A DNA stretch of 64,000 nt from G963556115 sp963666605. Its GTDB lineage: Bacteria; Planctomycetota; SZUA-567. The notes beneath the pieces were generated by a model. The model worked only from the letters and a program-made list of their open reading frames with translations. It had not been told where the DNA came from and made no database searches. A program made the translations under genes and the position numbers. Below, one piece after another: positions 8,853 through 17,710 of the stretch (its first letter is position 1; each line of letters begins with the position of its first letter). The stretch is taken from contig OZ223208.1 in NCBI GenBank assembly GCA_965140405.1, forward strand, positions 496,001 to 560,000. The letters run 5' to 3'.

Positions 8853-10166
8853 TTATGCACCCTTTCCGTACTCTTCAAATGCCCTCTCGAGCATATCTGC
8901 AGTAGTGAGTTCAAAGTACCTAGATTGGAGCTTAATAATCTTTTGGTGAGGAGTAAGATGTAGGGTTTCCAACGCAGTATTTACTTTCTTCAATACAACC
9001 TCCGCCCCAACAATTGGGGTCTGGGGTAAGAAGAGTACAAAAAATGCGCCTTCCTGAACATATGACATGCCATCACTCAACCTTAAAAGCGATCTGAAGC
9101 AACTCGCAATCACTCCAAGCACCCGTATATCCTTTGCAAGCGCAGCTTCAACTTTAATAAATACCAGAGTTGACACACTATCACTCCTTCTTAGAGTCAA
9201 TAGTTGTCTATGCACCTGGTTTTTGAATAACCTCAAACTTTCAAGACGCAACATCTGCTCAAGTGGTGCAACTTCTCCTAGAGCAAATCTCAAATTCCAA
9301 AAATCATAAGCCTTAGTTGCTCCACGTAAAATTGCAAATGCAGTATCTTCAAGTTGCAGCCCCCACTCTATAAATGGGATATCTTTACATACTATAGCAT
9401 GTGTCTGATTAACTCTAATCGACCTTCTACAGAGCGCCAAGTCTACACCATCTTCACCAGCAATTCTTGGATAATCCCTACAGTTTGCCCAACCATCAAG
9501 TGTTTCTGCTTTGAGTAGGAGCGCTGGTACTTTTACACCGTCACCGGCTTCAGGAGACTCTCTCTGCCAACCATCCTTACCCTTTATCCAATACTCCACT
9601 TCCCTCGCTTTTAAATACTTTTCACTTATCTCTACTGTATAATCACTTATCATCTGTGGCTCAAGATCATCAAATTTAATCAAACTCTTCAAAAATGAAT
9701 AACTTGATTTTGACTCAGCTGCGACCTTTCCTTCAAGCTGCCTATAGCGTCCCTCAATACTAGTAACCTTACCTGTCAATGTATCAACAAGCTTCTTCCT
9801 CTCTTCAGCAAGATTTCGTGAATACTCATTCCGCTTCATACTTGAGTGTACTGCTTCACCAACAAAGTGCCCAACGGCAATATATACACATGGAGCAAGC
9901 AAAACAATTGGCTCAAAGTATATAGCATCTCTAAGAGAAGTTCCAGCAAATGTAGTAGACGTAATAAGATCCAGTCCTGCACAGATGATGCCTAAGATCA
10001 ACCCAAATGGACTGGCATACTTTATTGCACCGATTAGAACAATTATCAAATATGGGCTCGGATGAATTCTATTGAAAAATGGATCTTCAGGTCTAAGCCA
10101 GAAACCTAGAGCATACAGGATAGCTATCAGTACAAACATCTCAATGTAAGGCTTTAAAGTCTTCAT
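8853..10166 (-). CDS. pelD: PelD, c-di-GMP receptor of the Pel synthase complex
   Basis: 437 residues. Four hydrophobic helices lie within residues 8-105, a coiled segment at 115-150, a GAF domain at about 160-300, and a degenerate GGDEF domain at about 325-430. R362-L-S-D365 is an RxxD inhibitory site exactly five residues before QEGAF (371-375), the decayed catalytic GGDEF. That spacing is the canonical c-di-GMP I-site arrangement, so it should sense c-di-GMP but not make it. In Pseudomonas this binding is required for Pel production. It begins five bases after the receiver gene and is followed directly by pelE. Confidence 0.93.
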   Translation of the reverse strand: MKTLKPYIEMFVLIAILYALGFWLRPEDPFFNRIHPSPYLIIVLIGAIKYASPFGLILGIICAGLDLITSTTFAGTSLRDAIYFEPIVLLAPCVYIAVGHFVGEAVHSSMKRNEYSRNLAEERKKLVDTLTGKVTSIEGRYRQLEGKVAAESKSSYSFLKSLIKFDDLEPQMISDYTVEISEKYLKAREVEYWIKGKDGWQRESPEAGDGVKVPALLLKAETLDGWANCRDYPRIAGEDGVDLALCRRSIRVNQTHAIVCKDIPFIEWGLQLEDTAFAILRGATKAYDFWNLRFALGEVAPLEQMLRLESLRLFKNQVHRQLLTLRRSDSVSTLVFIKVEAALAKDIRVLGVIASCFRSLLRLSDGMSYVQEGAFFVLFLPQTPIVGAEVVLKKVNTALETLHLTPHQKIIKLQSRYFELTTADMLERAFEEYGKGA

Positions 10167-10170
10167 ATTA

Positions 10171-10524
10171 CTATTTCAATGCTCCCTCTACACCAGCAGA
10201 TAATGATATACATGAAAATGGCTTGGACAGATACGTAATCCCTTTCTGATCAAATATCAACCTCTGACTATTACCTAACTCTCTTGAAGAGGCAATCATC
10301 ACCCTTTGTTGATACCCTGCATCCATAGCTTTTTCATAGATGCTCATTGCTCCTGACTCTGTGAAGAACCAATCGATAATAATGAGTTTGTACTCTTGCC
10401 AATTTATACCTTCAAGTTTTTCGATCGAATTAACAACGTTAACCTCATAGTCGAATATACTCAAGATACTTTTCGCCACCTCGCAAAGCTTACTATCATC
10501 GTCGATATATAGTATCTTGTTCAT
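10171..10524 (-). CDS. stand-alone response-regulator receiver domain
   Basis: 117 residues, one receiver domain and nothing else. The acidic pair D8-D9 (YIDDDS), phospho-acceptor D51 (LIIIDWFF), switch serines at 79-80 and K101 (LSKPFS) are all present, so it should be phosphorylatable. There is no output domain, so it would act by protein contact. It lies between pelC and pelD, its ATG sharing one base with the pelC stop (TAATG). A receiver is not part of classical pel loci. A second, phosphorylation-based input into Pel assembly is a reasonable inference; the cognate kinase is unknown. Confidence 0.88.
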   Translation of the reverse strand: MNKILYIDDDSKLCEVAKSILSIFDYEVNVVNSIEKLEGINWQEYKLIIIDWFFTESGAMSIYEKAMDAGYQQRVMIASSRELGNSQRLIFDQKGITYLSKPFSCISLSAGVEGALK

Positions 10525-11108
10525 TACTTATACCCTTGAGTCATACCAACTGGTGAATAAATCCTATCAAAGTCTTTAGCGAGTGAGATAGATATAGACT
10601 CCGCAACTTCGGCTAATGATTCCTCTCTTATCCATGAGAGGTTACCACTAGATGAAGCTTGCTCAGACCAAAGTACTTCACCTGTTTTTACTGATATAAT
10701 CTGTACATTAAGACCTATTACAGGTTGTTCACCAGCACCATAAACATACCTGTATTCAGTCACTGCTCCAGTTATAACGGTATCAACCTCCAAGGACTCA
10801 CCAATCTTCCTAGGAGCAATATACTCCCCTTCGCTTGCTTCGAGTCTTGCTCGCATTATATCCATATCAATCATATCAAGTTTTGTATATTTTCTAAATG
10901 CACTATTCATATTTCTCATTATGATTAGTCCAGCATTAGGTTCTGATGACAGATTTTCGAATGGTATAATGGCTACCGTTCCTAAGTCCACGCTTATCGC
11001 CTCTCTTGTTGCAGATCCAGACGTACTACATCCTCCCAACCCAAATGTCAAACATATTGCAATCACACAAAGACAAAGTAAAGCCGACAATTTGCTGATA
11101 TTCTTCAT
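10524..11108 (-). CDS. pelC: PelC, outer-membrane lipoprotein of Pel export
   Basis: 194 residues. A signal peptide ends in a lipobox, LGGC, with C27 as the lipidated residue; the next residue is Ser, which suits outer-membrane sorting. The mature part has the CsgG/PelC-like fold pattern: VAIIPFENLS, then a helix, then DTVITGAVTEYRYVYG and VQIISVKTGEVLWSEQ. PelC forms a periplasmic dodecameric ring that funnels the cationic polymer to the outer-membrane pore. The ATG at 11108 follows GAAGGGG. It sits directly after the barrel gene, matching the B-C order of other pel operons. Confidence 0.9.
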   Translation of the reverse strand: MKNISKLSALLCLCVIAICLTFGLGGCSTSGSATREAISVDLGTVAIIPFENLSSEPNAGLIIMRNMNSAFRKYTKLDMIDMDIMRARLEASEGEYIAPRKIGESLEVDTVITGAVTEYRYVYGAGEQPVIGLNVQIISVKTGEVLWSEQASSSGNLSWIREESLAEVAESISISLAKDFDRIYSPVGMTQGYK

Positions 11109-11135
11109 ATTTATACCCCTTCAAACGTGATAGTT

Positions 11136-12431
11136 TTAAAATTTATAATTAACTCCAGCCCCATAATACCAAGTTCTTCCTTCAACAAGCCCTGTCGCCA
11201 ACTCAGAATCCATTGCAAACTCGCCATATACCCTAAGTTTTGCAGTTGGTATATATACAACTCTAGTATTGAAGCCATATAATTTGCCAAAATCAATATT
11301 TCTTGCAGGATCATAACCTACATATAACTCAGCCGTAGCGCCAAAATGTGAGTTAAATGCGTATGCAGCACTCAGTCCAAGTCTTTGATCAAGTTGTTCA
11401 TCAGTTACAGGTATTAGTGACGTATCATCATTCCTGCCAGTATATTTCGATGCTTGTAGGCTAGCAAATAGTCCCACTTTTGAAGAAACATTATCAAAGT
11501 CTAAATACTCTCTACTAATGAAATCGCTAGGCATCTTACGGTACTCTCGTTTAAAGAAATCCCATGTGAGCCTCCCACCTCCGCTAAACTCTACACCTTC
11601 ATAGCTCTCCACTTCAAATGCTGACCTTGCAGTATACCGCCAATCTACACCTGAGTATAAATTTAGTGAGAACCTACTGCTAAGCGGAAGCACAGCCTCG
11701 GCTCTCAGTCCACTGCTTCTACCGTTATTATGTGCGCCAATAGTATTATCAGCCCACGGAGTCCACAAATTTCCAAATATTTTTAGTTCCACTCCTGATC
11801 TATTTACATAGTTAACACGACCTCTAAGACCAGCTGTTACAACAGAATGCGTACTACCAAGGACTACTGCCCCATAGAGATCTATCTCAGTATTTATCCT
11901 TTGTTTTGCTTCAAATGCAACCTGCGCAACACCACAAGATATAGCTGGCTCACCATCAGTCCCTATTAGATCAAAGACACCGCCTATGACACCTATTCCA
12001 AATGATAAATCATTAGATACGGGATAATGTATACTCAAAAACATTGTGTCTATATATTCAGCTGAGCTGAATGAGTTTCTAGCACCAACCAGAAATTCAG
12101 GAACATATCGACTCGTAGTATCAGATATATACCGACTCACAGCATCCACTTCATCAGAGTTTCCAGGTACATAGCTCTTCATAACCTGTAGAGGTTTGCC
12201 AAGTGGATACGCTTTAACAGCCACAGGCAAGACTTCTTGATTATTTGTTACCCTGCCCTTTCCTAGCACAGCTCCACTAAACCCACTACTATAGTTCATA
12301 TTTTCAGCAGAAAAATCATCAAGCTTTATAACGAGGTACTTCTTACTATCATCCGCTCTGACAGTAAGAACTCCCAAACAGTAAATCATCAGAAACATTA
12401 GATAGCATTTATTTATATTAATTCTCACCAT
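11136..12431 (-). CDS. outer-membrane beta-barrel, detached PelB porin domain
   Basis: 431 residues. The ATG at 12431 lies one base past the stop of the TPR gene with GAGG seven bases ahead. The first 26 residues are a signal peptide (MFLMIYCLGVLTVRA core). The rest alternates short amphipathic strands rich in Tyr, Gly and Asp, and ends in GAGVNYKF, a terminal Phe typical of BAM-inserted barrels. In Pseudomonas PelB, a periplasmic TPR region and a C-terminal barrel are one polypeptide; here the barrel has its own signal peptide and gene. It should be the export pore. Any upstream extension to 12539 would lie inside the TPR gene and lacks support. Confidence 0.82.
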   Translation of the reverse strand: MVRININKCYLMFLMIYCLGVLTVRADDSKKYLVIKLDDFSAENMNYSSGFSGAVLGKGRVTNNQEVLPVAVKAYPLGKPLQVMKSYVPGNSDEVDAVSRYISDTTSRYVPEFLVGARNSFSSAEYIDTMFLSIHYPVSNDLSFGIGVIGGVFDLIGTDGEPAISCGVAQVAFEAKQRINTEIDLYGAVVLGSTHSVVTAGLRGRVNYVNRSGVELKIFGNLWTPWADNTIGAHNNGRSSGLRAEAVLPLSSRFSLNLYSGVDWRYTARSAFEVESYEGVEFSGGGRLTWDFFKREYRKMPSDFISREYLDFDNVSSKVGLFASLQASKYTGRNDDTSLIPVTDEQLDQRLGLSAAYAFNSHFGATAELYVGYDPARNIDFGKLYGFNTRVVYIPTAKLRVYGEFAMDSELATGLVEGRTWYYGAGVNYKF

Positions 12432-12432
12432 A

Positions 12433-15400
12433 TCAATCCTCAAAGCTCGGTAATTTAACATTATCGAACATGCTCTTTGTCGCTCTATTCTGGTGGAGAA
12501 GTGCGCGCTTCTCTTCTTCCATATTATTTTTGATCTCACCGACCATCAAGTCTTCTGCACCATCTATCCACTCACCTATCTCTACTTCCGAATACCCTTT
12601 GGCAAGCTGCGCGGCACTGTCATCATTGCGTTTTAGTAATACTTTTTTAAGCTCATCAATACCCTCAATAAATCTTCTGGACATCAGTTCTGCTTCAGCC
12701 ACTAACCCGTTCCTTCTCGATGAATTAAAATCATTTTCAACGACAGACTCAGCAACAAGTTTTCCATACTCCGGATAGTTGTATGAGTTATACATCTCTG
12801 CTAGATTGAGTGCATACACCTCATCTTCAGATGCCAACTGAGTTGCATACTTCGCCCTTGCTAGAGCACTGTCACGACGGTTGAGATAGAAATCTATGGA
12901 AGATATAAATGACATCTCCTCTGCACCCTGCTTACCATCTTGGAAGAATCTCTTCGAAGTAAAGAAAGCCTCTCGAGACCCAACAAACCCTGCTGCACGT
13001 TTCAGTACAGCATACTCATACCACACCCTAGGATCATCCGGATTTTCTTTTAAATATGATTTATAGATTCTATGAGCTTCTGGATACTGAAAACATGCAA
13101 CAAAGTATCTCGCAAGAGCCAACTTAGCATCTTTACTTTTATTATCAATATTACTAGCAACAGCAAACATTCTTCCAGCTTCTCTTACTTGGCCAACATC
13201 TAATAAACCATATCCTACCGTAATGAGATCATTCTCCTCCTTGAGTACTTTGAGCCCTTCAAGTTTCTTAGCATATGATACTGCTTCTATATTTTTTCCA
13301 AATCCTATCAATCTACTAACTATTCTCGCAACAAGTATTGCTGAATCTGGTCTCCTCTCAACAGCCTTTTCAAGTACTTTAAGTTCACCTACCAAATCAC
13401 TATGCTCTACCCTTGCATCAGCCGCTCTCACCCAATCTTCAGGAGTCGAATTCTTGAATGAAGTGTAAAAATCTACAATTTTATACTGCTTTTCTTCCTC
13501 ACCAAGTTTTCCGTAAACTTCTGATAAACCGATACGAACATCTTTATTCAGGCCATTGGCCTTACGATCAGCTTTCATATATGCAGAGAGCGCTTTATCA
13601 TAATCTTCAAAAGAAAGATACATAAATCCTAAAAGTGAATACTGATCTTCTGTAAAACCTACAGTATCAACAACCTTCTTGAAGTACCTCTTAGCCGTAT
13701 CTTCTTCACCGTTATTAAAAAATAAAGACGCAAGGTCAAGATATATTCCCGAATCAGGGTTATATAATTCAGTCAACAATTGATCAACTTCTATATAATC
13801 CTCTTTCAAAAAAGCGAACCTAATTTGGAGCACTTTAAACTCATCTATAATATTCTCTCTCTCTGAAAGAGCATCCCCAGTCAAGGTATACATATTTTTT
13901 TTAAGGTTTTTAATTACTTTATCGACAACGGCTCCCCCGGCTGACATTATTTTCATCTGTAACTTGGGGTCTTCAGCATTATAAAACTCTGTAGATACAA
14001 TGTAGGCAAGCTGTAATTCTGCTTGCTCACGGTTATCCTCGCTTGTTTTCTTATCTGCAATTATGCCTTCAAGCTCCTTCTTAGCTTCGTCAAGCATTTG
14101 TGAATCCCGATATATCCCTGCAAGTAGTATCTTAGCTTCAACATCACCATGTTCAGCGTACTTCTCTATCAGTTTTAATCGATCCGCATCACGTCCCATT
14201 CTTGACAATAAATCTACCAACACATAAAACAGGTTCTCCTCTTTATCATATGTCTGACTCTTCATCACCTTGGCATATACTTCAGATGTAAGTTTCTCTA
14301 ATTCTTTTTCCATGCCAAGTCTTTCGTATACTGCAAGTAATTCACCTATATCATAGTTAGTTAGTGATTTACTATCTTCAAGCACATTGTATACAGACAA
14401 TTGTTCATTATACATACCAGCTTGTTTGTATATTTCTGCTGCCTCTCTTAGTAATTCTGGATCATGTGTAATTTTATAGAATTTTTGAAGTATCTTAGCT
14501 CTTACTAACAAGTCACCTTCAGCCTCAGATGCATCCAGAGCGGACCAGTATGTATCCTCATCAGTTACCAATTCTTTATCAGAAAGTACTAGATTATATA
14601 ATTCTTTAGCAAGCTTGCTTGACTCTGTTGACTTACCCATCCTTGCATAAGTTTTCGACATCTCTAGCATTTCATATGGACTTAGTTCCTCCATGGCAAG
14701 GAGCCTTTTATCAATAGCCAAGGTCTGTTTATCAAGATTCAGAGTTCTGTAGATATCCCTAGCATCCCTCAACATTTGTATATCACTCGTTTTTCTATAA
14801 AAACTAACTAGCAAATTTGCATTCATCAACATCCTATTACTCTGCTGTGTATATGCCAAAGCACTCCAAAATGAGTTTTCACTAATTTCATCTATATTTC
14901 TACCAACAAGTTGAGGGTAGATTTCTGCAAAAATTTCTGCAGCTTTCTTCTTATCACCAGTCTTTTCATAGATATCCACAAGAAATAATTTATCCTCGAT
15001 ACTCTCACTTGCTCTTTTGATAAATTCCTTGCTACCTAGTAGTTTATTGTATAATTCTAGTACTTTCTTCTCATTTGCAAGATTTGTATATATTAATGCA
15101 GCATCCCTTACTAATCCAACATCTCCTGTCAAAGCGTAAAGTTTCTCATCAATGAGGGCTCTCTTCTCACTACGTCCATCATTAGGCAGTATTGCAAGCT
15201 CTCTCCAATATAGATCTACATTATCTGGGTACTCGATAAGCAGTTTATCAATAGCTTTAGCCAGCTCTTCCTTCTTACCAGTCCATTCAAGGAGTGTCAT
15301 ATAGTCATCCCAATCAGAAAACTCTGCCCCACTCATAGTTGTTATCATTTTTGCAGTTTTTATTGCGTTTTTTGCATCCTTAACTCGTATCCAAGCAGTC

Positions 15401-16092
15401 CGCAAAAGTCTCAAATTATCAATAGGGATATTCTTAAATGTAGCGACTTTCTCTGCATAGACTTTAATTTTAGCTATATTGTTTTTCCAAACAAAGTAAT
15501 CTAAAGCTTGAAGATTACCTTCAAGAGTATTCTCTTCCTTAGCTATAGCCTCTTTAGTCTCTGCGACCCCTTTTAAATTCAACTGCCACGCTTCATACTT
15601 CTCAATATTCTTGAGTATCTCCACCCTTTCAGGACTATTATTTCCAAGAAGAGCAAGTTTATCCCTACTATACTCTACCGCTTTCTTCAACTCCCCCATT
15701 TTTACAGCAAGTTCAATCAACTTATTTAGATTGCGGTCTTTATCTTCACTAAGTAATGCAACTGCGTCCTCATACTGATAGTTACTTATATATAGGCGCG
15801 TCAACTCATCAATTATTTTTTTATTATTTCCGCCACTCTTCATGTATACCTTATAAACAGTTATTGCATTCTCAACTTGGTTTGCTGACAAATAACCATT
15901 AGCAAGCTCCTGAACTGTTTTAATGTCGGTAGGATTTTCTCTTAGTACTTCTTCTAATTTTCTAGCAGCCTGCTCAACTCTTCCAGATCTGGCGAGCAGG
16001 ACACCTTGCTCCTTATCATTGGGCAAGAACACTACAACAACTATAATAATAACAATGGCAAATGAAGCTAAATGCCATATTTTAAGGTTCAT
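12433..16092 (-). CDS. pelB: PelB-like periplasmic TPR scaffold without barrel
   Basis: 1219 residues. One membrane helix (residues about 8-24, IVIIIVVVVFLP) anchors it; the rest is tetratricopeptide repeats from residue 30 to near 1190. Well-formed repeats include ARKLEEVLRENPTDIKTVQE and the C-terminal YLKENPDDPRVWYEYAVLKR. It corresponds to the TPR half of PelB, which guides the polymer and recruits the deacetylase PelA. It ends at a stop with no barrel; the barrel is the next gene. The start is ATG at 16092 with GGAG five bases ahead. It is the first gene of the operon, so the promoter should lie in the 345 bases upstream. Confidence 0.85.
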   Translation of the reverse strand: MNLKIWHLASFAIVIIIVVVVFLPNDKEQGVLLARSGRVEQAARKLEEVLRENPTDIKTVQELANGYLSANQVENAITVYKVYMKSGGNNKKIIDELTRLYISNYQYEDAVALLSEDKDRNLNKLIELAVKMGELKKAVEYSRDKLALLGNNSPERVEILKNIEKYEAWQLNLKGVAETKEAIAKEENTLEGNLQALDYFVWKNNIAKIKVYAEKVATFKNIPIDNLRLLRTAWIRVKDAKNAIKTAKMITTMSGAEFSDWDDYMTLLEWTGKKEELAKAIDKLLIEYPDNVDLYWRELAILPNDGRSEKRALIDEKLYALTGDVGLVRDAALIYTNLANEKKVLELYNKLLGSKEFIKRASESIEDKLFLVDIYEKTGDKKKAAEIFAEIYPQLVGRNIDEISENSFWSALAYTQQSNRMLMNANLLVSFYRKTSDIQMLRDARDIYRTLNLDKQTLAIDKRLLAMEELSPYEMLEMSKTYARMGKSTESSKLAKELYNLVLSDKELVTDEDTYWSALDASEAEGDLLVRAKILQKFYKITHDPELLREAAEIYKQAGMYNEQLSVYNVLEDSKSLTNYDIGELLAVYERLGMEKELEKLTSEVYAKVMKSQTYDKEENLFYVLVDLLSRMGRDADRLKLIEKYAEHGDVEAKILLAGIYRDSQMLDEAKKELEGIIADKKTSEDNREQAELQLAYIVSTEFYNAEDPKLQMKIMSAGGAVVDKVIKNLKKNMYTLTGDALSERENIIDEFKVLQIRFAFLKEDYIEVDQLLTELYNPDSGIYLDLASLFFNNGEEDTAKRYFKKVVDTVGFTEDQYSLLGFMYLSFEDYDKALSAYMKADRKANGLNKDVRIGLSEVYGKLGEEEKQYKIVDFYTSFKNSTPEDWVRAADARVEHSDLVGELKVLEKAVERRPDSAILVARIVSRLIGFGKNIEAVSYAKKLEGLKVLKEENDLITVGYGLLDVGQVREAGRMFAVASNIDNKSKDAKLALARYFVACFQYPEAHRIYKSYLKENPDDPRVWYEYAVLKRAAGFVGSREAFFTSKRFFQDGKQGAEEMSFISSIDFYLNRRDSALARAKYATQLASEDEVYALNLAEMYNSYNYPEYGKLVAESVVENDFNSSRRNGLVAEAELMSRRFIEGIDELKKVLLKRNDDSAAQLAKGYSEVEIGEWIDGAEDLMVGEIKNNMEEEKRALLHQNRATKSMFDNVKLPSFED

Positions 16093-16436
16093 CAAATCTC
16101 CATATATTACGGTTTAAGTTGATATATTTTCCGATTATTTGTAACATTATTATTCTACGCGTAATATATATCGTCTAATTATTCGCTATTATTTATTTCT
16201 TCTACCAACTACAGCCGTAAATTTTCATTACAGGCAAGTATTAAGATTCTTTATTTTGTTTAAAATATAGGATTCAAACTTTATACGCTTTTAAATACCA
16301 ACCGACATACAACTACTTACGTGACTGTCATAGACTCCACACTCAATACAGACCAATACTTTACACCACACAAAACAGACTGTCATTATTTTACACCCAT
16401 CAATTTTTATTAACATTCATGCTAGGAAATATACAA
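16093..16436. other. intergenic region upstream of the pel operon
   Basis: 344 bases of AT-rich DNA between the pel operon start and the rpsG terminator. It must carry the pel promoter, but I could not pick convincing -35/-10 pairs on the minus strand. I saw no c-di-GMP (GEMM) riboswitch consensus and no tRNA. Confidence 0.4.
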
Positions 16437-16472
16437 TAAAAAAAGAGCCACTTCTCAAAGAGAAGTGGCTCT
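16437..16472 (-). terminator. intrinsic terminator after rpsG
   Basis: A perfect 13-bp stem (16444-16456 with 16460-16472, loop AAA) is followed on the minus strand by seven T. It closes the ribosomal and RNA-polymerase operon 25 bases past the rpsG stop and insulates the pel operon from it. Confidence 0.95.
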
Positions 16473-16496
16473 AAATCGTTTAGTTTTATAGAAATA

Positions 16497-16973
16497 TTAC
16501 CAAGCGAAGTGTGCGAATGCCTTGTTAGCTTCAGCCATACGGTGAGTATTCTCACGAGTAGTCATAGCTCCGCCCTCTTTCTTGTATGCATCCAAAATTT
16601 CATTTGCAACAAGGATCTTCATAGGCTTTCCGCTCTTTTTACGAACAGAATCTAGGAACCATCTAATAGCGAGTGACTGCTGTCTTTTAGGCTCAACCTT
16701 GATAGGAACCTGATAGTTAGCACCACCAACACGACGACTCTTAACTTCAACAATTGGTTTAATGTTATTAATAGCTGTCTTGAATACTTCTAGAGGAGTC
16801 TTGTCAGTGATCTTCTTTTCAATCTCTTGCATTGCTCCGTAGAAAATTTTCTCAGCCTTTGTCTTCTTGCCGTCATACATCAAGCAGTTGATGAATTTAC
16901 TTACAAGAAGATCATTGTAGATTGGGTCTCTTTTTACTTCTGGCCCAGTTACTTCAGTATTTTTTACTGCCAT
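16497..16973 (-). CDS. rpsG: 30S ribosomal protein S7
   Basis: 158 residues, the normal length for S7. It nucleates assembly of the 3' major domain of 16S rRNA and contacts the exit-site tRNA. The conserved YDGKKTKAEKIFYGAM, SRRVGGANYQVPIKV and RWFLDSVRKK blocks are present. I start at the ATG at 16973 (MAVKN) with AAGGA eight bases ahead; an in-frame start at 17012 would add 13 atypical residues. It is the last gene of the operon, after rpsL. EF-G does not follow, unlike the usual str operon; the next DNA is a terminator. Confidence 0.97.
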   Translation of the reverse strand: MAVKNTEVTGPEVKRDPIYNDLLVSKFINCLMYDGKKTKAEKIFYGAMQEIEKKITDKTPLEVFKTAINNIKPIVEVKSRRVGGANYQVPIKVEPKRQQSLAIRWFLDSVRKKSGKPMKILVANEILDAYKKEGGAMTTRENTHRMAEANKAFAHFAW

Positions 16974-17181
16974 TTTAAAAATTCCTTTGCTTATCTTTCT
17001 CTGAGTAGACATCGTTATCTACCTAAGATACTCACGGACACTACGACCGCGTGCCTCACAATGAGGATGCAATCTCTTCAAATTAGTAGCTATTTTGGCT
17101 ATATCCAAGCAAAGCTCTGTCCAACAACTCTGCTCAATAATGGATATAATAGTTACAAATTACTATCCAGAAACATTATTA

Positions 17182-17556
17182 CTATTTCTTTGGTGCTTTA
17201 GCACCGTACTTACTACGAGCCTGACGACGTTCATCAACACCAGAACAGTCATACACACCACGTACTACGTGATAACGAACACCCGGTAGGTCACGTACAC
17301 GACCACCACGTACCATTACGATTGAGTGCTCCTGAAGGTTGTGACCTTCACCACCGATGTACACAGTTACTTCTTTTCCGTTTGTTAGACGAACACGAGC
17401 AACTTTACGTAACGCAGAGTTCGGTTTCTTAGGAGTAGTAGTCTTAACCTGAAGACATACTCCTTTACGTTGTGGGCAAGACTCGAGAACAGGAGCTTTT
17501 GACTTAGTCACAGCTTTCTTTCTTCCCTTACGCACTAACTGGTTAATTGTTGGCAT
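17182..17556 (-). CDS. rpsL: 30S ribosomal protein S12
   Basis: 124 residues, the standard length. S12 sits at the decoding centre. The TTTPKKPNSALRKVARVRL loop with the wild-type streptomycin-sensitive Lys and the GEGHNLQEHS loop are intact. RBS AAAGGA precedes the ATG at good spacing. It follows rpoC after 154 bases that include an imperfect hairpin (17591-17612) without a T-run, which may be an mRNA processing site rather than a terminator. A 208-base gap separates it from rpsG. Confidence 0.98.
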   Translation of the reverse strand: MPTINQLVRKGRKKAVTKSKAPVLESCPQRKGVCLQVKTTTPKKPNSALRKVARVRLTNGKEVTVYIGGEGHNLQEHSIVMVRGGRVRDLPGVRYHVVRGVYDCSGVDERRQARSKYGAKAPKK

Positions 17557-17710
17557 TTCTAAATATTTCCTTTCAAATAAACGATATTTGTTCCTCCCCG
17601 AGGAGAGGAACTATTTAACAATCTTCTTTTTATAGAAGTTATAATACTATAATTATAATACCAATTTAATCAAGTGGTTAAATCAATATTTTTTTATAGG
17701 TTTTCTGCCT

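Noticed and set aside
16093..16436. c-di-GMP riboswitch before the pel operon
   Set aside because: No GEMM-like conserved core was found; c-di-GMP control is better explained at protein level by PelD.
17591..17612. Hairpin between rpoC and rpsL
   Set aside because: Contains a mismatch and is not followed by T residues on the transcribed strand, so it is not a credible terminator.
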